From: a virus
Reading direction: 5' to 3' (one strand)
IMG/VR virus record: IMGVR_UViG_3300042876_000735
Coordinates: 1-59,936 of that record
Length of the DNA stretch: 59,936 nt
Each line of letters opens with the position of its first letter. The first letter of the stretch is position 1. The translations under genes were made by a program, and so were the position numbers. This document shows, piece by piece, positions 26,059 through 33,915 of this stretch. Below the pieces are notes generated by a model that saw nothing but the letters and a program-made list of their open reading frames with translations, had not been told where the DNA came from and ran no database searches.

Positions 26059-26430
26059 ATGTCTAAATATTTTGATTATTCGAATGATGGTCCATCAAAG
26101 TTTGATAAGGACTTGTATAAGAAAATTAACGATGGTTTCGAACATAATACACGCGATTTTAAAGATGTATTTGAATATAAAAAAGGTGGGTGTGTTGGAG
26201 AATATGCTGATGGTGAAGATGTAATTGAAGGCGTTCCTCATAAAAAAGGAATGGATATCAAAATCAAGCACCCAGGTGCCCTTCATAAAGAACTAGGTAT
26301 TCCAGAAAACAAAAAAATACCTACTAAGAAAATAGACTCTGAGCTCTCGAAAGCGAAGAAAGATGATGATACCACTCTCGAAAAGAGATTGGTTTTTGCT
26401 AAAAATGCACGTAAGTGGAACCATGACTAA
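26059..26430 (+). CDS. Small charged hypothetical protein
   Basis: 123 residues, very rich in Lys and Asp/Glu, probably partly disordered. GGAGAG lies before the ATG. Its stop overlaps the next start (TAATG). The stretch GVPHKKGMDIKIKHPGALHKELGI is suggestive of a small structural domain, but no family is named. By position it is a virion or assembly protein. Confidence 0.6.
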   Translation: MSKYFDYSNDGPSKFDKDLYKKINDGFEHNTRDFKDVFEYKKGGCVGEYADGEDVIEGVPHKKGMDIKIKHPGALHKELGIPENKKIPTKKIDSELSKAKKDDDTTLEKRLVFAKNARKWNHD

Positions 26431-27542
26431 TGGCATTATTGGCTCCCACATATTCTTTTAATCGGATTACGGCTCGTCAACTTATCGATGAAGCATACCT
26501 GATGTGTGGGGTGCCTCCTGAACAAATTGATTCCAAATTAGTTGATACAGCTTTGTTTGGGATCAATATGGTTATTAGCAAATGGATTAACTCTGGAGTA
26601 CTCCAATTTAATGAAGTTCAAACTTTGGTTAAGCTTCAGAATTATATTACACGCTATACCTTACCTACTCAGTTTTATGATGTTTATGATTTTAACTTAG
26701 CAACTCTCGGCAGAAGACGTGCAGGAATTTCATATTCGAACGGTGGAGGAATAGCCGCGAATGCCTTTGATGGAGATATCACTACTGCCTGTACGCAAAC
26801 TATCCAAAACGGGATTATTGGGATTAACTTTGCCGCAGCTCCACTCAATGATCCTATTCGTGTAGACTTCATTGGTATTCTATCCAATATAGATACTTAT
26901 TATAATCTAGTTCTAGAGGGTTCCATGGACGGCTTATCTTGGACTACATTATGGTCTATGAAACGCCCATATTTCTTTAACGGCTTTCAATCAGAGCTTT
27001 CTACACTTTGGTTTCAAGTTGATCAGCCACAGAATGTTAAGTTTTTGCAAATACGTGAAGTGGGTGGAAATATTCTAAATATTCGAGAACTCTATTTCGA
27101 GCAATATGTGAATAGCATTTATAGGACTGGGATTGGGCGTTCAACATTTATGCAAATGGCTAATCGAGATAACCCATCATCTCCAACACTATTTTCTCTG
27201 GAAAAGGGCGCAACTAATATCACAATAAATACATATCAAGCTCCCAGTAACATTCCTGAGAATCAAGACTATTCACCGAATGCAAGTTTCCAGAATTTCA
27301 TACTGATGCGAGCTGTGGAATACCCATTCGATGTAAATTATTTAAGTGATGTCATCAATATTAACCGATTATTTATACCAGCGTTGATGTATGGATTAGC
27401 AGCCCAATTATCATTGCGTGTTCAGCAAAAAGACTTATTCGGAATGTACGAGTCAAAAGCCAATGAAGAGCTAATGTTGGCTCGTCAAAACAACGTTGAT
27501 CTTGGTGGCGTATCCGTTCAGAAAAATTCGTATTCTGCCTAG
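26430..27542 (+). CDS. Head-tail connector protein with inserted discoidin-like domain
   Basis: 370 residues. The helical N-terminus (TARQLIDEAYLMCGV to WINSGVLQF) and the C-terminal helical part match adaptor proteins of short-tailed phages. Between about 105 and 225 lies a beta domain with AFDGD, a hydrophobic VDFIGIL strand, GSMDGLSWTTLWS and KFLQIREVGG, the pattern of F5/8 type C (discoidin) domains. These bind sugars or surfaces. The insertion may place a carbohydrate-binding module at the neck. Confidence 0.65.
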   Translation: MALLAPTYSFNRITARQLIDEAYLMCGVPPEQIDSKLVDTALFGINMVISKWINSGVLQFNEVQTLVKLQNYITRYTLPTQFYDVYDFNLATLGRRRAGISYSNGGGIAANAFDGDITTACTQTIQNGIIGINFAAAPLNDPIRVDFIGILSNIDTYYNLVLEGSMDGLSWTTLWSMKRPYFFNGFQSELSTLWFQVDQPQNVKFLQIREVGGNILNIRELYFEQYVNSIYRTGIGRSTFMQMANRDNPSSPTLFSLEKGATNITINTYQAPSNIPENQDYSPNASFQNFILMRAVEYPFDVNYLSDVININRLFIPALMYGLAAQLSLRVQQKDLFGMYESKANEELMLARQNNVDLGGVSVQKNSYSA

Positions 27543-27589
27543 AAGCCTCACTTCAAAACATATAAAATAAAGAAAAACGGATAATAATA

Positions 27590-27895
27590 ATGAGCTATTC
27601 CATGTTCGGTCCGACTGCAATCGCAGTCACAATGGACGATTTCTCACCAGCTGGACGTTGCGATCTTACTGGCTTAATTTTTCTCCATAAAGATTTAGAA
27701 CCAGTACTCCAGTGGAGTGGAAATACTCTCGTAGATACAGGATTATTAGCTGAAAAATCACACAATGATGAGCCTAATCCATTCTTTAAAACACCGCGAA
27801 CATTTAAAGATCCACGTCCTCAATTGAATGCTCGACCTTATCCAGAAGCATATACACCCCCGGATATTCCATATCCTGGTCCTCCTAAAAACTGA
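27590..27895 (+). CDS. Small Pro-rich protein
   Basis: 101 residues. A compact N-terminal half (DFSPAGRCDLTGLIFLHK) is followed by a Pro-rich tail ending YPGPPKN. An ATAATAATAATG leader precedes it. It is probably a small virion protein binding through its Pro-rich tail. Not recognised. Confidence 0.55.
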   Translation: MSYSMFGPTAIAVTMDDFSPAGRCDLTGLIFLHKDLEPVLQWSGNTLVDTGLLAEKSHNDEPNPFFKTPRTFKDPRPQLNARPYPEAYTPPDIPYPGPPKN

Positions 27896-27903
27896 GGTAT
27901 TAA

Positions 27904-28617
27904 ATGGCATTCTTTAACAATTATTACACTAAACATACGTTTACAACGACAAGTCCAGAAACATTAACTATACAAATTACTGATTTGACCAATGGTGATG
28001 CAACTCTAGTTCCAGTAATCCAAGATATATATGTCTCATGCACTACTTATGTTTCAACAGGTGTATCTCCTTTATTCGGATTAGTAAAAGGCGGTAATGC
28101 AGTAAACCTGTCTTTCGGCAGTCATCTTACTTTAAACCAATCTGTATGTATTACAGAAATTTTACCAATAAGCTTAAGTGGATTTGCACTTACTGATGGC
28201 CTATTCTTTTCAATGAGTGCAGGCGTAGGAGAAGTGGCAGTAGTTTCTGTTAATTACCAATTAATACCTGCAACTCATCCTGTGTTAGAAGCAGTAAATT
28301 TTTTGGGGACGTCTCAAGCACTCAATCAAAATACGGAAACATTAATTTTTCAGAATGGTTTATCTATCCCAATTTTAATCAAAACAATTTGGATAGCCAA
28401 TGCTAATACTGATGTTGTGTATTTAACATGTGGAAATAATAACGGTACCACACCAAATCCTCGTGTTTTATCTACTGGAACAACAACACTGCCTTATCAA
28501 TCTATATCTGAAGTTAACTTAATTGTACCACCAAACTATGCGATTCGAGCGCTTCAAACAAGCAGTGCTTCTCCTCTTAATGTTGATATTTCGTTACAAT
28601 ATGAGTTTGTATCATGA
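27904..28617 (+). CDS. Putative virion protein (two beta domains)
   Basis: 237 residues, beta-rich. The two halves look related: each has a T-rich start, a stretch of hydrophobic strands and an L-type end (near residues 1-120 and 125-237), so it may be an internal duplication. It overlaps the adaptor gene by 4 bases (ATGA). Probable tail or neck protein. Confidence 0.5.
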   Translation: MAFFNNYYTKHTFTTTSPETLTIQITDLTNGDATLVPVIQDIYVSCTTYVSTGVSPLFGLVKGGNAVNLSFGSHLTLNQSVCITEILPISLSGFALTDGLFFSMSAGVGEVAVVSVNYQLIPATHPVLEAVNFLGTSQALNQNTETLIFQNGLSIPILIKTIWIANANTDVVYLTCGNNNGTTPNPRVLSTGTTTLPYQSISEVNLIVPPNYAIRALQTSSASPLNVDISLQYEFVS

Positions 28618-29273
28618 TCCCATTAGTCTCTTATGATGGCTTACAAGATTATATGATCAAAGAATCGGCACGTCCGAACGATCAAGATATGATTGATCAA
28701 ATACCTAACTTTATTTTGATGGCGCAGTTAAAGCTATCTCGTGACTTAGATATTTTTGGCACACAAAAAATATTAACTGGGATTTGGCCTCAAGCTCAAA
28801 ACACTCTCACAATGCCAAATCTGTATGTCAGAAGTATTTCTTTAACACTGTATGATCCCCGGTATTCGAATGAGGCTCATGTTTTAAAAATTAGAACTAA
28901 CGAATACGCTCAAAGAGTCGTGGACACAAATGAAATATTTGGTATCCCATCTGACTATTCAGAATATAATGTGAACACTCTTTTTGTTGCACCCACACCA
29001 ATTAACTTAGCTCCAGATTATCTAGGATTCGGATTTCAACTTATTTATCACGAATTGTTTGCACCTTTATCTTCTGTGAACCAACAAAACTATTTCACAC
29101 AACGTTTGATGGATGTGTTGAAATCAGCAGCAATGTATTATCTGTATGTCTTCTTAAAAGATGATTATTACATTGGATATTACAAAAATGAAATGATGGA
29201 AGGTATTAACTCAGTGAAGGCTCAGGACGAGAGAAACAAGACAGACAGATCCGCAAATTCAACTTTAAATTAA
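28614..29273 (+). CDS. Tail adaptor protein
   Basis: 219 residues. The layout matches the adaptor family of short-tailed phages (SU10 and P22 gp4-like): an N-terminal helix pair with QIPNFILMAQLKLSRDLDI, a beta insert, LIYHELFAPLS and a C-terminal helical part with ALYYLYVFL-like MYYLYVFLKDD. It should form the ring below the portal. It overlaps the previous gene by 4 bases. Confidence 0.7.
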   Translation: MIPLVSYDGLQDYMIKESARPNDQDMIDQIPNFILMAQLKLSRDLDIFGTQKILTGIWPQAQNTLTMPNLYVRSISLTLYDPRYSNEAHVLKIRTNEYAQRVVDTNEIFGIPSDYSEYNVNTLFVAPTPINLAPDYLGFGFQLIYHELFAPLSSVNQQNYFTQRLMDVLKSAAMYYLYVFLKDDYYIGYYKNEMMEGINSVKAQDERNKTDRSANSTLN

Positions 29274-29275
29274 TT

Positions 29276-29347
29276 AGGCGCATTAAGAGAGTCGAACTCT
29301 TATTCCCTCCTCAAAAGCAGGTTCTTACCATTAGTAGAAATGCGCCC
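29276..29347 (-). tRNA. tRNA-like element (possible Gln, UUG)
   Basis: On the minus strand GGCGCAT and ATGCGCC can form an acceptor stem. AAGAG-TTCGACT-CTCTT forms a normal T-arm. CCTGC, loop TTTTGAG, GAGGG gives an anticodon arm with TTG and one mismatch, and ATGGTA lies in the D-loop. Spacing deviates: the D-stem is 3-4 bp, the variable loop is short and one extra base lies before the acceptor. No CCA is encoded. It may be a degenerate or tRNA-mimic element. Confidence 0.45.
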
Positions 29348-29360
29348 AGAGATAATATAT

Positions 29361-29747
29361 CTAATCCAGTTTTGTTTTTACAAGTCCCAATTTATTAAGA
29401 AATTTTACACCATCTTCTAAAGAACGAGCAATTTCATAAGGTATCTTAAGGTCGTCACATTTTTTCTGAAAAATAAGCTGATTTTCGGATTGCTTACCTT
29501 TTGCTGTTTTAAACTCTAAACATGCGCACCCATTCTCCCAAAGGAAAATGTAATCGGCTACTCCATTTTTTTTCCCAATTTTTTTTAAAAGATTCCCAAA
29601 TATAGGGTTCTTGTTATTGGCTATCTCATTGGGCACATGAAAATAAATAAACTTAAAGTCCTCTAAATAAGAAATCCGATCTAAAAAATCTACAAACTGC
29701 ATGCAAATCTGATTCTCGGTCAGGTTATTATTATTGTTCACTGACAT
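29361..29747 (-). CDS. VRR-NUC domain nuclease
   Basis: 128 residues, the size of a stand-alone VRR-NUC protein. GVADYIFLW (metal-binding Asp), CLEFKTAKGKQSENQ (the E-x-K pair) and CDDLKIPYEIARS match the family from end to end. Such nucleases act on structured DNA such as junctions and flaps. It may work with the ERF protein and SSB in recombination or packaging. It is a single minus-strand gene inside the tail genes. Confidence 0.8.
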   Translation of the reverse strand: MSVNNNNNLTENQICMQFVDFLDRISYLEDFKFIYFHVPNEIANNKNPIFGNLLKKIGKKNGVADYIFLWENGCACLEFKTAKGKQSENQLIFQKKCDDLKIPYEIARSLEDGVKFLNKLGLVKTKLD

Positions 29748-29767
29748 TAAAAAATCTAAAATAAAAC

Positions 29768-29773
29768 TATAAT
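29768..29773 (+). promoter_or_regulatory. Probable promoter before the 29792 gene
   Basis: TATAAT within ACTATAATAATAATAAGAA, the AT-rich leader type found before many late genes of this phage. It lies in the gap between divergent genes. Confidence 0.5.
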
Positions 29774-29791
29774 AATAATAAGAATAATTTT

Positions 29792-30775
29792 ATGACTTTC
29801 CAACCATATTCGTTTGTGAATAACGGAATCGTTCCAGCGTTTGCTTATTACAATGAGCTTAATTTAACTGCGTTGACGCCTGTAATTCAGTTATATTTTC
29901 CACAGTCGTTTACCTCTTCTCAGAATTATCTCGCAGCGACAAATATTGTAACTGCCACGATCTCCGGTGGAGATATCATATTACCTGATCCCACATATGG
30001 CGCACCTGGGAACGCAGCAATATTCGTAAATTTGTCAGCAAACTCTTTTGATATAGTTGAGTTTGGTGGAACCCCTCAGCTTACAGTGGCAGCTGGCACA
30101 GCGTGGCAGATGATACTTAGAGGAGATGGAACATGGCTTGCAACTCAATTAGGAGCTACTACTTCTTCGGCTAACGCCAGTGCATTAGCTGGTTATGGTT
30201 TAGCTGTTCAACTTGATTCACCGCCTAAGCTTGAAACAAACATTAATGTAATTGTAAAGAACTCCAACTTTATTCCCGATCAAACTATGCGAGCCTCATC
30301 AATTAACTGGACGGGGGGAAATCAAACAATCACGTTACCTCTCGCTGCCGTGATGGGAAATGGGTACTACTTTTATATAAAATGTGTTTCAAATTCTATT
30401 CTAACGCTTCAAACAATTCCCCCCGAGCGTATTGATGGGCAACTAAATTTAGTTATCAGCAATAACGAGTCATGCATCATTTATTCGGATGGAGTTAATT
30501 ATTTCACTAATGGACTTGGAAATTTAGCTGTCGGTGTCGGGGTAAAAATTACTAACAATGGTATTCAAGTTGTTGACGGAAGTGCTACTACCCCCTCAAT
30601 AGCTTTTATTAATAATCCAAACACAGGTATTTATTCTACGGGGAACACTATTGATTTTACAATTAATGGTACCCAAGGACTTGAAATTAATAACGAAGGT
30701 GTAAACGTCGTTGTGGGTGCCGTTATGTGGCAGAACATCCCGTATGCATATTTACGAAATTTGTTTGGAACCTAA
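29792..30775 (+). CDS. Tail fibre or appendage protein
   Basis: 327 residues, beta-rich. The C-terminal third has INNPNTGIYSTGNTIDF and NGTQGLEIN, a motif common in phage fibres and spikes just before trimerising tips. The N-terminal two thirds contain repeated strands with LPDPTYG-like and ITLPLAA-like blocks. It lies between the adaptor and nozzle genes, so it may attach to the tail. Confidence 0.6.
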   Translation: MTFQPYSFVNNGIVPAFAYYNELNLTALTPVIQLYFPQSFTSSQNYLAATNIVTATISGGDIILPDPTYGAPGNAAIFVNLSANSFDIVEFGGTPQLTVAAGTAWQMILRGDGTWLATQLGATTSSANASALAGYGLAVQLDSPPKLETNINVIVKNSNFIPDQTMRASSINWTGGNQTITLPLAAVMGNGYYFYIKCVSNSILTLQTIPPERIDGQLNLVISNNESCIIYSDGVNYFTNGLGNLAVGVGVKITNNGIQVVDGSATTPSIAFINNPNTGIYSTGNTIDFTINGTQGLEINNEGVNVVVGAVMWQNIPYAYLRNLFGT

Positions 30776-30778
30776 ATA

Positions 30779-32314
30779 ATGGAAGGTTCAACCAAATTTG
30801 GGTATTACATTCAACCCTTTGATTCAAATCCAGGGGTTTCAAAAGATACAACTATTTATGATTCCGAAACATTTATTGATTCCCAACATACTCGATTTTT
30901 TGCAGGACGTGCTCGAAAAATGGGAGGTTACGAAAAAGTTATTAGTGGAAACAATCATATCGTTCGCGCACTCTATTCGGTTGCTATTAATGATTTTACT
31001 CGCGTTTTTATTTTCAGAGATACTGGGGTTTCTCATATCGATTTTCTTGCTAATGGTAGCATTACAGGTGAAGTTGATCGGACTCCAGTTGGTTGGGTGC
31101 CACCTGCCCCTGGCACCCCATCCTTAACATTTTCAGTTGATTCTTTAACTACCGTTAGCACCTCTGGTGGAAGTTTTTCATCAGCAGTTGCTGTATTTTT
31201 TGTTGCTCCTCCTAATAGTCAAAACCCATCCCAAACACAAGAAGCACAGGTTTATTATGTAGATGCCGCTTCTAATCAACCATTCAATCCTATAAACGTT
31301 ATGTGTTCAGGAGGGTTAATTGTTTTTGCTCCTTATCTCATGGTATATGGAAATGATGGGGTGATTCGATATTCAAGTGCAACTGACTTTACTGTTTTCC
31401 CAGCTGCTTCTAATAATGTGGTTTCTTCTACTAAAATTCTCGCATGTAAACGCTATAGAGGAGGGTCAATTTTAGCTTGGACAATCGATAGTTTGTACAC
31501 CATTGCGAGAGATACAACTAACCCATCTCGATTTACCTCAGTTACAACATCTCCAAAAATTTCTTTGTTGTCGCCATCATCCATAATCGAAGGACACGAC
31601 AACAGTTTTTATTGGGTAGGGAATGAGCAATTTTATGTATATAACGGTGTGACACAAACCCTCCCAAACTCTCTCAATAGATTGCAATTCTTTGCTAATC
31701 TTAACAAGAAATACAAAGGTAAAGTGTGGGGAATGTATACGGGTAACTTTCAAGAACTTTGGTGGTTCTCCCCCGAAAATGAAAACACTGAATGCAATAG
31801 GTTGTATGGATGTTCTTTAGCTGAAAAAGCTTGGTTTGATTCAAATTTACCCCGTTCGTGTGGGCTAGAACGAGATTATTTAGATTATCCATTGCTAGCA
31901 GATACGCAGCCAAATATCTATTCTGTATCCAGTACTTTTTCTGTGTGGCAGCATGAGAAAGGATTTAACATAGTCGACAACGGGATGAGTTATCCACTTA
32001 CTGCTTATTTTCAAACTCGGTTATTTACAGCGTTCGACAAAAACCCGCAAGTTAACTTGGAAATGATTTTGCGCAAAATGGAGGTGGACGTGAATCAAAT
32101 GGGAGATATGCAGATCCAAATAATCACCTATAATTTTCCTAAATCTGACCCTTACGAATCTCAAATTTACACATTAACAGCATCCCAAAAACAAATAGAT
32201 TTAAACATTCAAGGTCGATACGTTTCCTTCAAGTTTATTTCTAATGATATGAATGGATTCTTTCAAATGGGTAAAAACCAAGTCAATTACCAACTTGGTG
32301 GTGCTCGTCCATAA
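30779..32314 (+). CDS. Tail nozzle-like protein
   Basis: 511 residues. It has repeated beta-propeller-like blades (SGNNHIVRALYSVA, LMVYGNDGVIRYS, LAWTIDSLYTIARD, FYWVGNEQFYVYNG, QELWWFSPENENTECNRLYGCS) as in nozzle proteins of short-tailed phages such as P22 gp10 and T7 gp12. It should cap the adaptor ring and form the exit channel. Its start is 4 bases after the preceding fibre gene. Confidence 0.7.
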   Translation: MEGSTKFGYYIQPFDSNPGVSKDTTIYDSETFIDSQHTRFFAGRARKMGGYEKVISGNNHIVRALYSVAINDFTRVFIFRDTGVSHIDFLANGSITGEVDRTPVGWVPPAPGTPSLTFSVDSLTTVSTSGGSFSSAVAVFFVAPPNSQNPSQTQEAQVYYVDAASNQPFNPINVMCSGGLIVFAPYLMVYGNDGVIRYSSATDFTVFPAASNNVVSSTKILACKRYRGGSILAWTIDSLYTIARDTTNPSRFTSVTTSPKISLLSPSSIIEGHDNSFYWVGNEQFYVYNGVTQTLPNSLNRLQFFANLNKKYKGKVWGMYTGNFQELWWFSPENENTECNRLYGCSLAEKAWFDSNLPRSCGLERDYLDYPLLADTQPNIYSVSSTFSVWQHEKGFNIVDNGMSYPLTAYFQTRLFTAFDKNPQVNLEMILRKMEVDVNQMGDMQIQIITYNFPKSDPYESQIYTLTASQKQIDLNIQGRYVSFKFISNDMNGFFQMGKNQVNYQLGGARP

Positions 32315-32390
32315 TTTTAGATGAGATCTAGATCAGCCACTTTAAATTATGTAAACTATTAACAATAAGAACAATAAAAGGATTTTCAAA

Positions 32391-32714
32391 ATGGCTGAAA
32401 AAGGCTGGGGCATGTACGACGGCGAAACTTACGAGACTACACTTGAAAATTTCGCAAAAAAGCATGAAATGACTACTTCTGAATTTATTAATGGACGTAC
32501 TTCAAGAGCAGCTTTTGCTACTGGTGGGAACGTTGATGAGGTATCTTCTGTTCCTGATTGGGCACAAGGTGCTCAACAACGGAATACAGGCGGTGAAGTA
32601 TCATTCGAATGGGGTGGTGGATCAGATAATTATCGAGTAAAACGTAAAAACGGTGGAACCGTTGAATTCGGTAATAAAATTAAAAGTTTTCTTAATGGTA
32701 TGAAGGCTGATTAA
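32391..32714 (+). CDS. Small Gly-rich protein
   Basis: 107 residues. A helical N-terminus (TTLENFAKKHEMTTSEFI) is followed by Gly-rich, positively charged sequence and a short helix. It has an AACAATAAGAACAATAAAAGG leader, so it is probably strongly expressed. Not recognised; it may be a small virion or DNA-condensing protein. Confidence 0.55.
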   Translation: MAEKGWGMYDGETYETTLENFAKKHEMTTSEFINGRTSRAAFATGGNVDEVSSVPDWAQGAQQRNTGGEVSFEWGGGSDNYRVKRKNGGTVEFGNKIKSFLNGMKAD

Positions 32715-32734
32715 GTCTAACAAGGGGCAGAACC

Positions 32735-33421
32735 ATGACAGAAAATTTAGAACACGCCACAGACGGCGGACATATCCACTATGCCAAACGTAAAGTAATT
32801 GAAGAGATCGCCGTTGATGGCATCCCAAAAGATGTAACGGTTGCTTTCAAGGAACGGCAATATAAGGGGCGCTCTACGGAAGCAATTGTTAAAAAAATAA
32901 GCTCATTATTCCCGAAATATTCCATCACAATCTCGTGTGATTTTCAGAAATATGAGTTGGTAAAAATACCACGCCAACATGGAGACGAGTACCGTTATCT
33001 TGTGTTTGTGACATATACCTTAATCTCCGATAAAGATAAATCAACGATCTCATCAACAATGATTGGTGATGCAGCCGCATCTGGTGATCGTGGCTTACAA
33101 TCAGCTCTCACTATCTGTTATAAGAACTTTCTTTCCCAGACGTTTTGTATCGCCGAAGGGCAAGATGACGACCATGTTGAGCAAAAGGCGGCTGCTAAAC
33201 GACAAGAAAACAAAGATGAAGAAATAAAAGAGCGGGCAATCAAAGTTCGAGATGATCTAAAGAATCGACTTGGATCGATTGAGTTTCCGAATGAAAAACA
33301 AGAGATGTATGAAAAGGAATTCTTTAATAAGGTAAACAATCCAAAGTTTCCTGACAATATTAAGAAAGAATGCTTATCATTCCTTGAAACGGTGGGTGTT
33401 AGAAACTCTATTGTAATTTAA
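32735..33421 (+). CDS. erf: ERF-family single-strand annealing protein
   Basis: 228 residues. KYELVKIPR, a strand FVTYTLIS and the core TMIGDAAASGDRGLQSALTICYKNFLSQTFCIAEGQDDDH correspond to the ERF family G-D-A...S-G-D...A...Y..L.Q.F block. The C-terminal part is charged and helical. ERF proteins anneal ssDNA during recombination and circularisation. With SSB (2469) and VRR-NUC (29361) it forms a minimal recombination set. Confidence 0.8.
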   Translation: MTENLEHATDGGHIHYAKRKVIEEIAVDGIPKDVTVAFKERQYKGRSTEAIVKKISSLFPKYSITISCDFQKYELVKIPRQHGDEYRYLVFVTYTLISDKDKSTISSTMIGDAAASGDRGLQSALTICYKNFLSQTFCIAEGQDDDHVEQKAAAKRQENKDEEIKERAIKVRDDLKNRLGSIEFPNEKQEMYEKEFFNKVNNPKFPDNIKKECLSFLETVGVRNSIVI

Positions 33422-33436
33422 TATTGAGCATTAAAA

Positions 33437-33664
33437 ATGAAATATCCACATTCACCCTATAAAAATATTTTCACAACTGAGGTTAATAAAGAAATTGAGA
33501 ACCTTAAAAACGTCCTTGTGAAAGAACGTGAAATGGCCCACGTTCATCAACTCCAGGGAAAGATTGTGGGGCTAACTATGGCACTAAAGTTTGCTGAGGA
33601 TATTGAGTATCAGACTGCTCAAAACTTTTACGGGCCTGCAAAAATTTTCTCGGCAGAAAATTGA
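33437..33664 (+). CDS. Small helical protein
   Basis: 75 residues, with a coiled-coil-like centre (EIENLKNVLVKEREMAHVHQLQGKI). It follows erf by 15 bases and overlaps the next gene by one base (TGATG). Possibly an accessory factor of recombination. Function unknown. Confidence 0.5.
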   Translation: MKYPHSPYKNIFTTEVNKEIENLKNVLVKEREMAHVHQLQGKIVGLTMALKFAEDIEYQTAQNFYGPAKIFSAEN

Positions 33665-33915
33665 TGGCAGCCAATTCCCCCATTGTTTTACCTTTTGGTA
33701 TATCATTCGAAGATTGGGGGAAACGGCTAATTGAAACTTTTCCAGATTTAAACATTCCCCTCCCACCAGATCAAAAATATTGGTGGGATTGGGGAAGGTT
33801 TCTAATGAACATTCCAGAATTTTATCAAGCTCCAGTTCCGGATAAAAAAATTTATCCGAAAGAGGAGGAGTGGGTTGAATGGGCTATCTTTTTTATACAG
33901 GTGGTGCAGCCATAG
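33664..33915 (+). CDS. Small Trp-rich protein
   Basis: 83 residues with seven Trp (KYWWDWGRFLMN; EEEWVEWAIFFIQ), acidic and Pro-rich. The ATG at 33664 overlaps the preceding TGA. The 3' end overlaps the portal 3' end on the other strand by 23 bases. The Trp/Pro pattern suggests a small protein-binding domain. Function unknown. Confidence 0.5.
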   Translation: MAANSPIVLPFGISFEDWGKRLIETFPDLNIPLPPDQKYWWDWGRFLMNIPEFYQAPVPDKKIYPKEEEWVEWAIFFIQVVQP

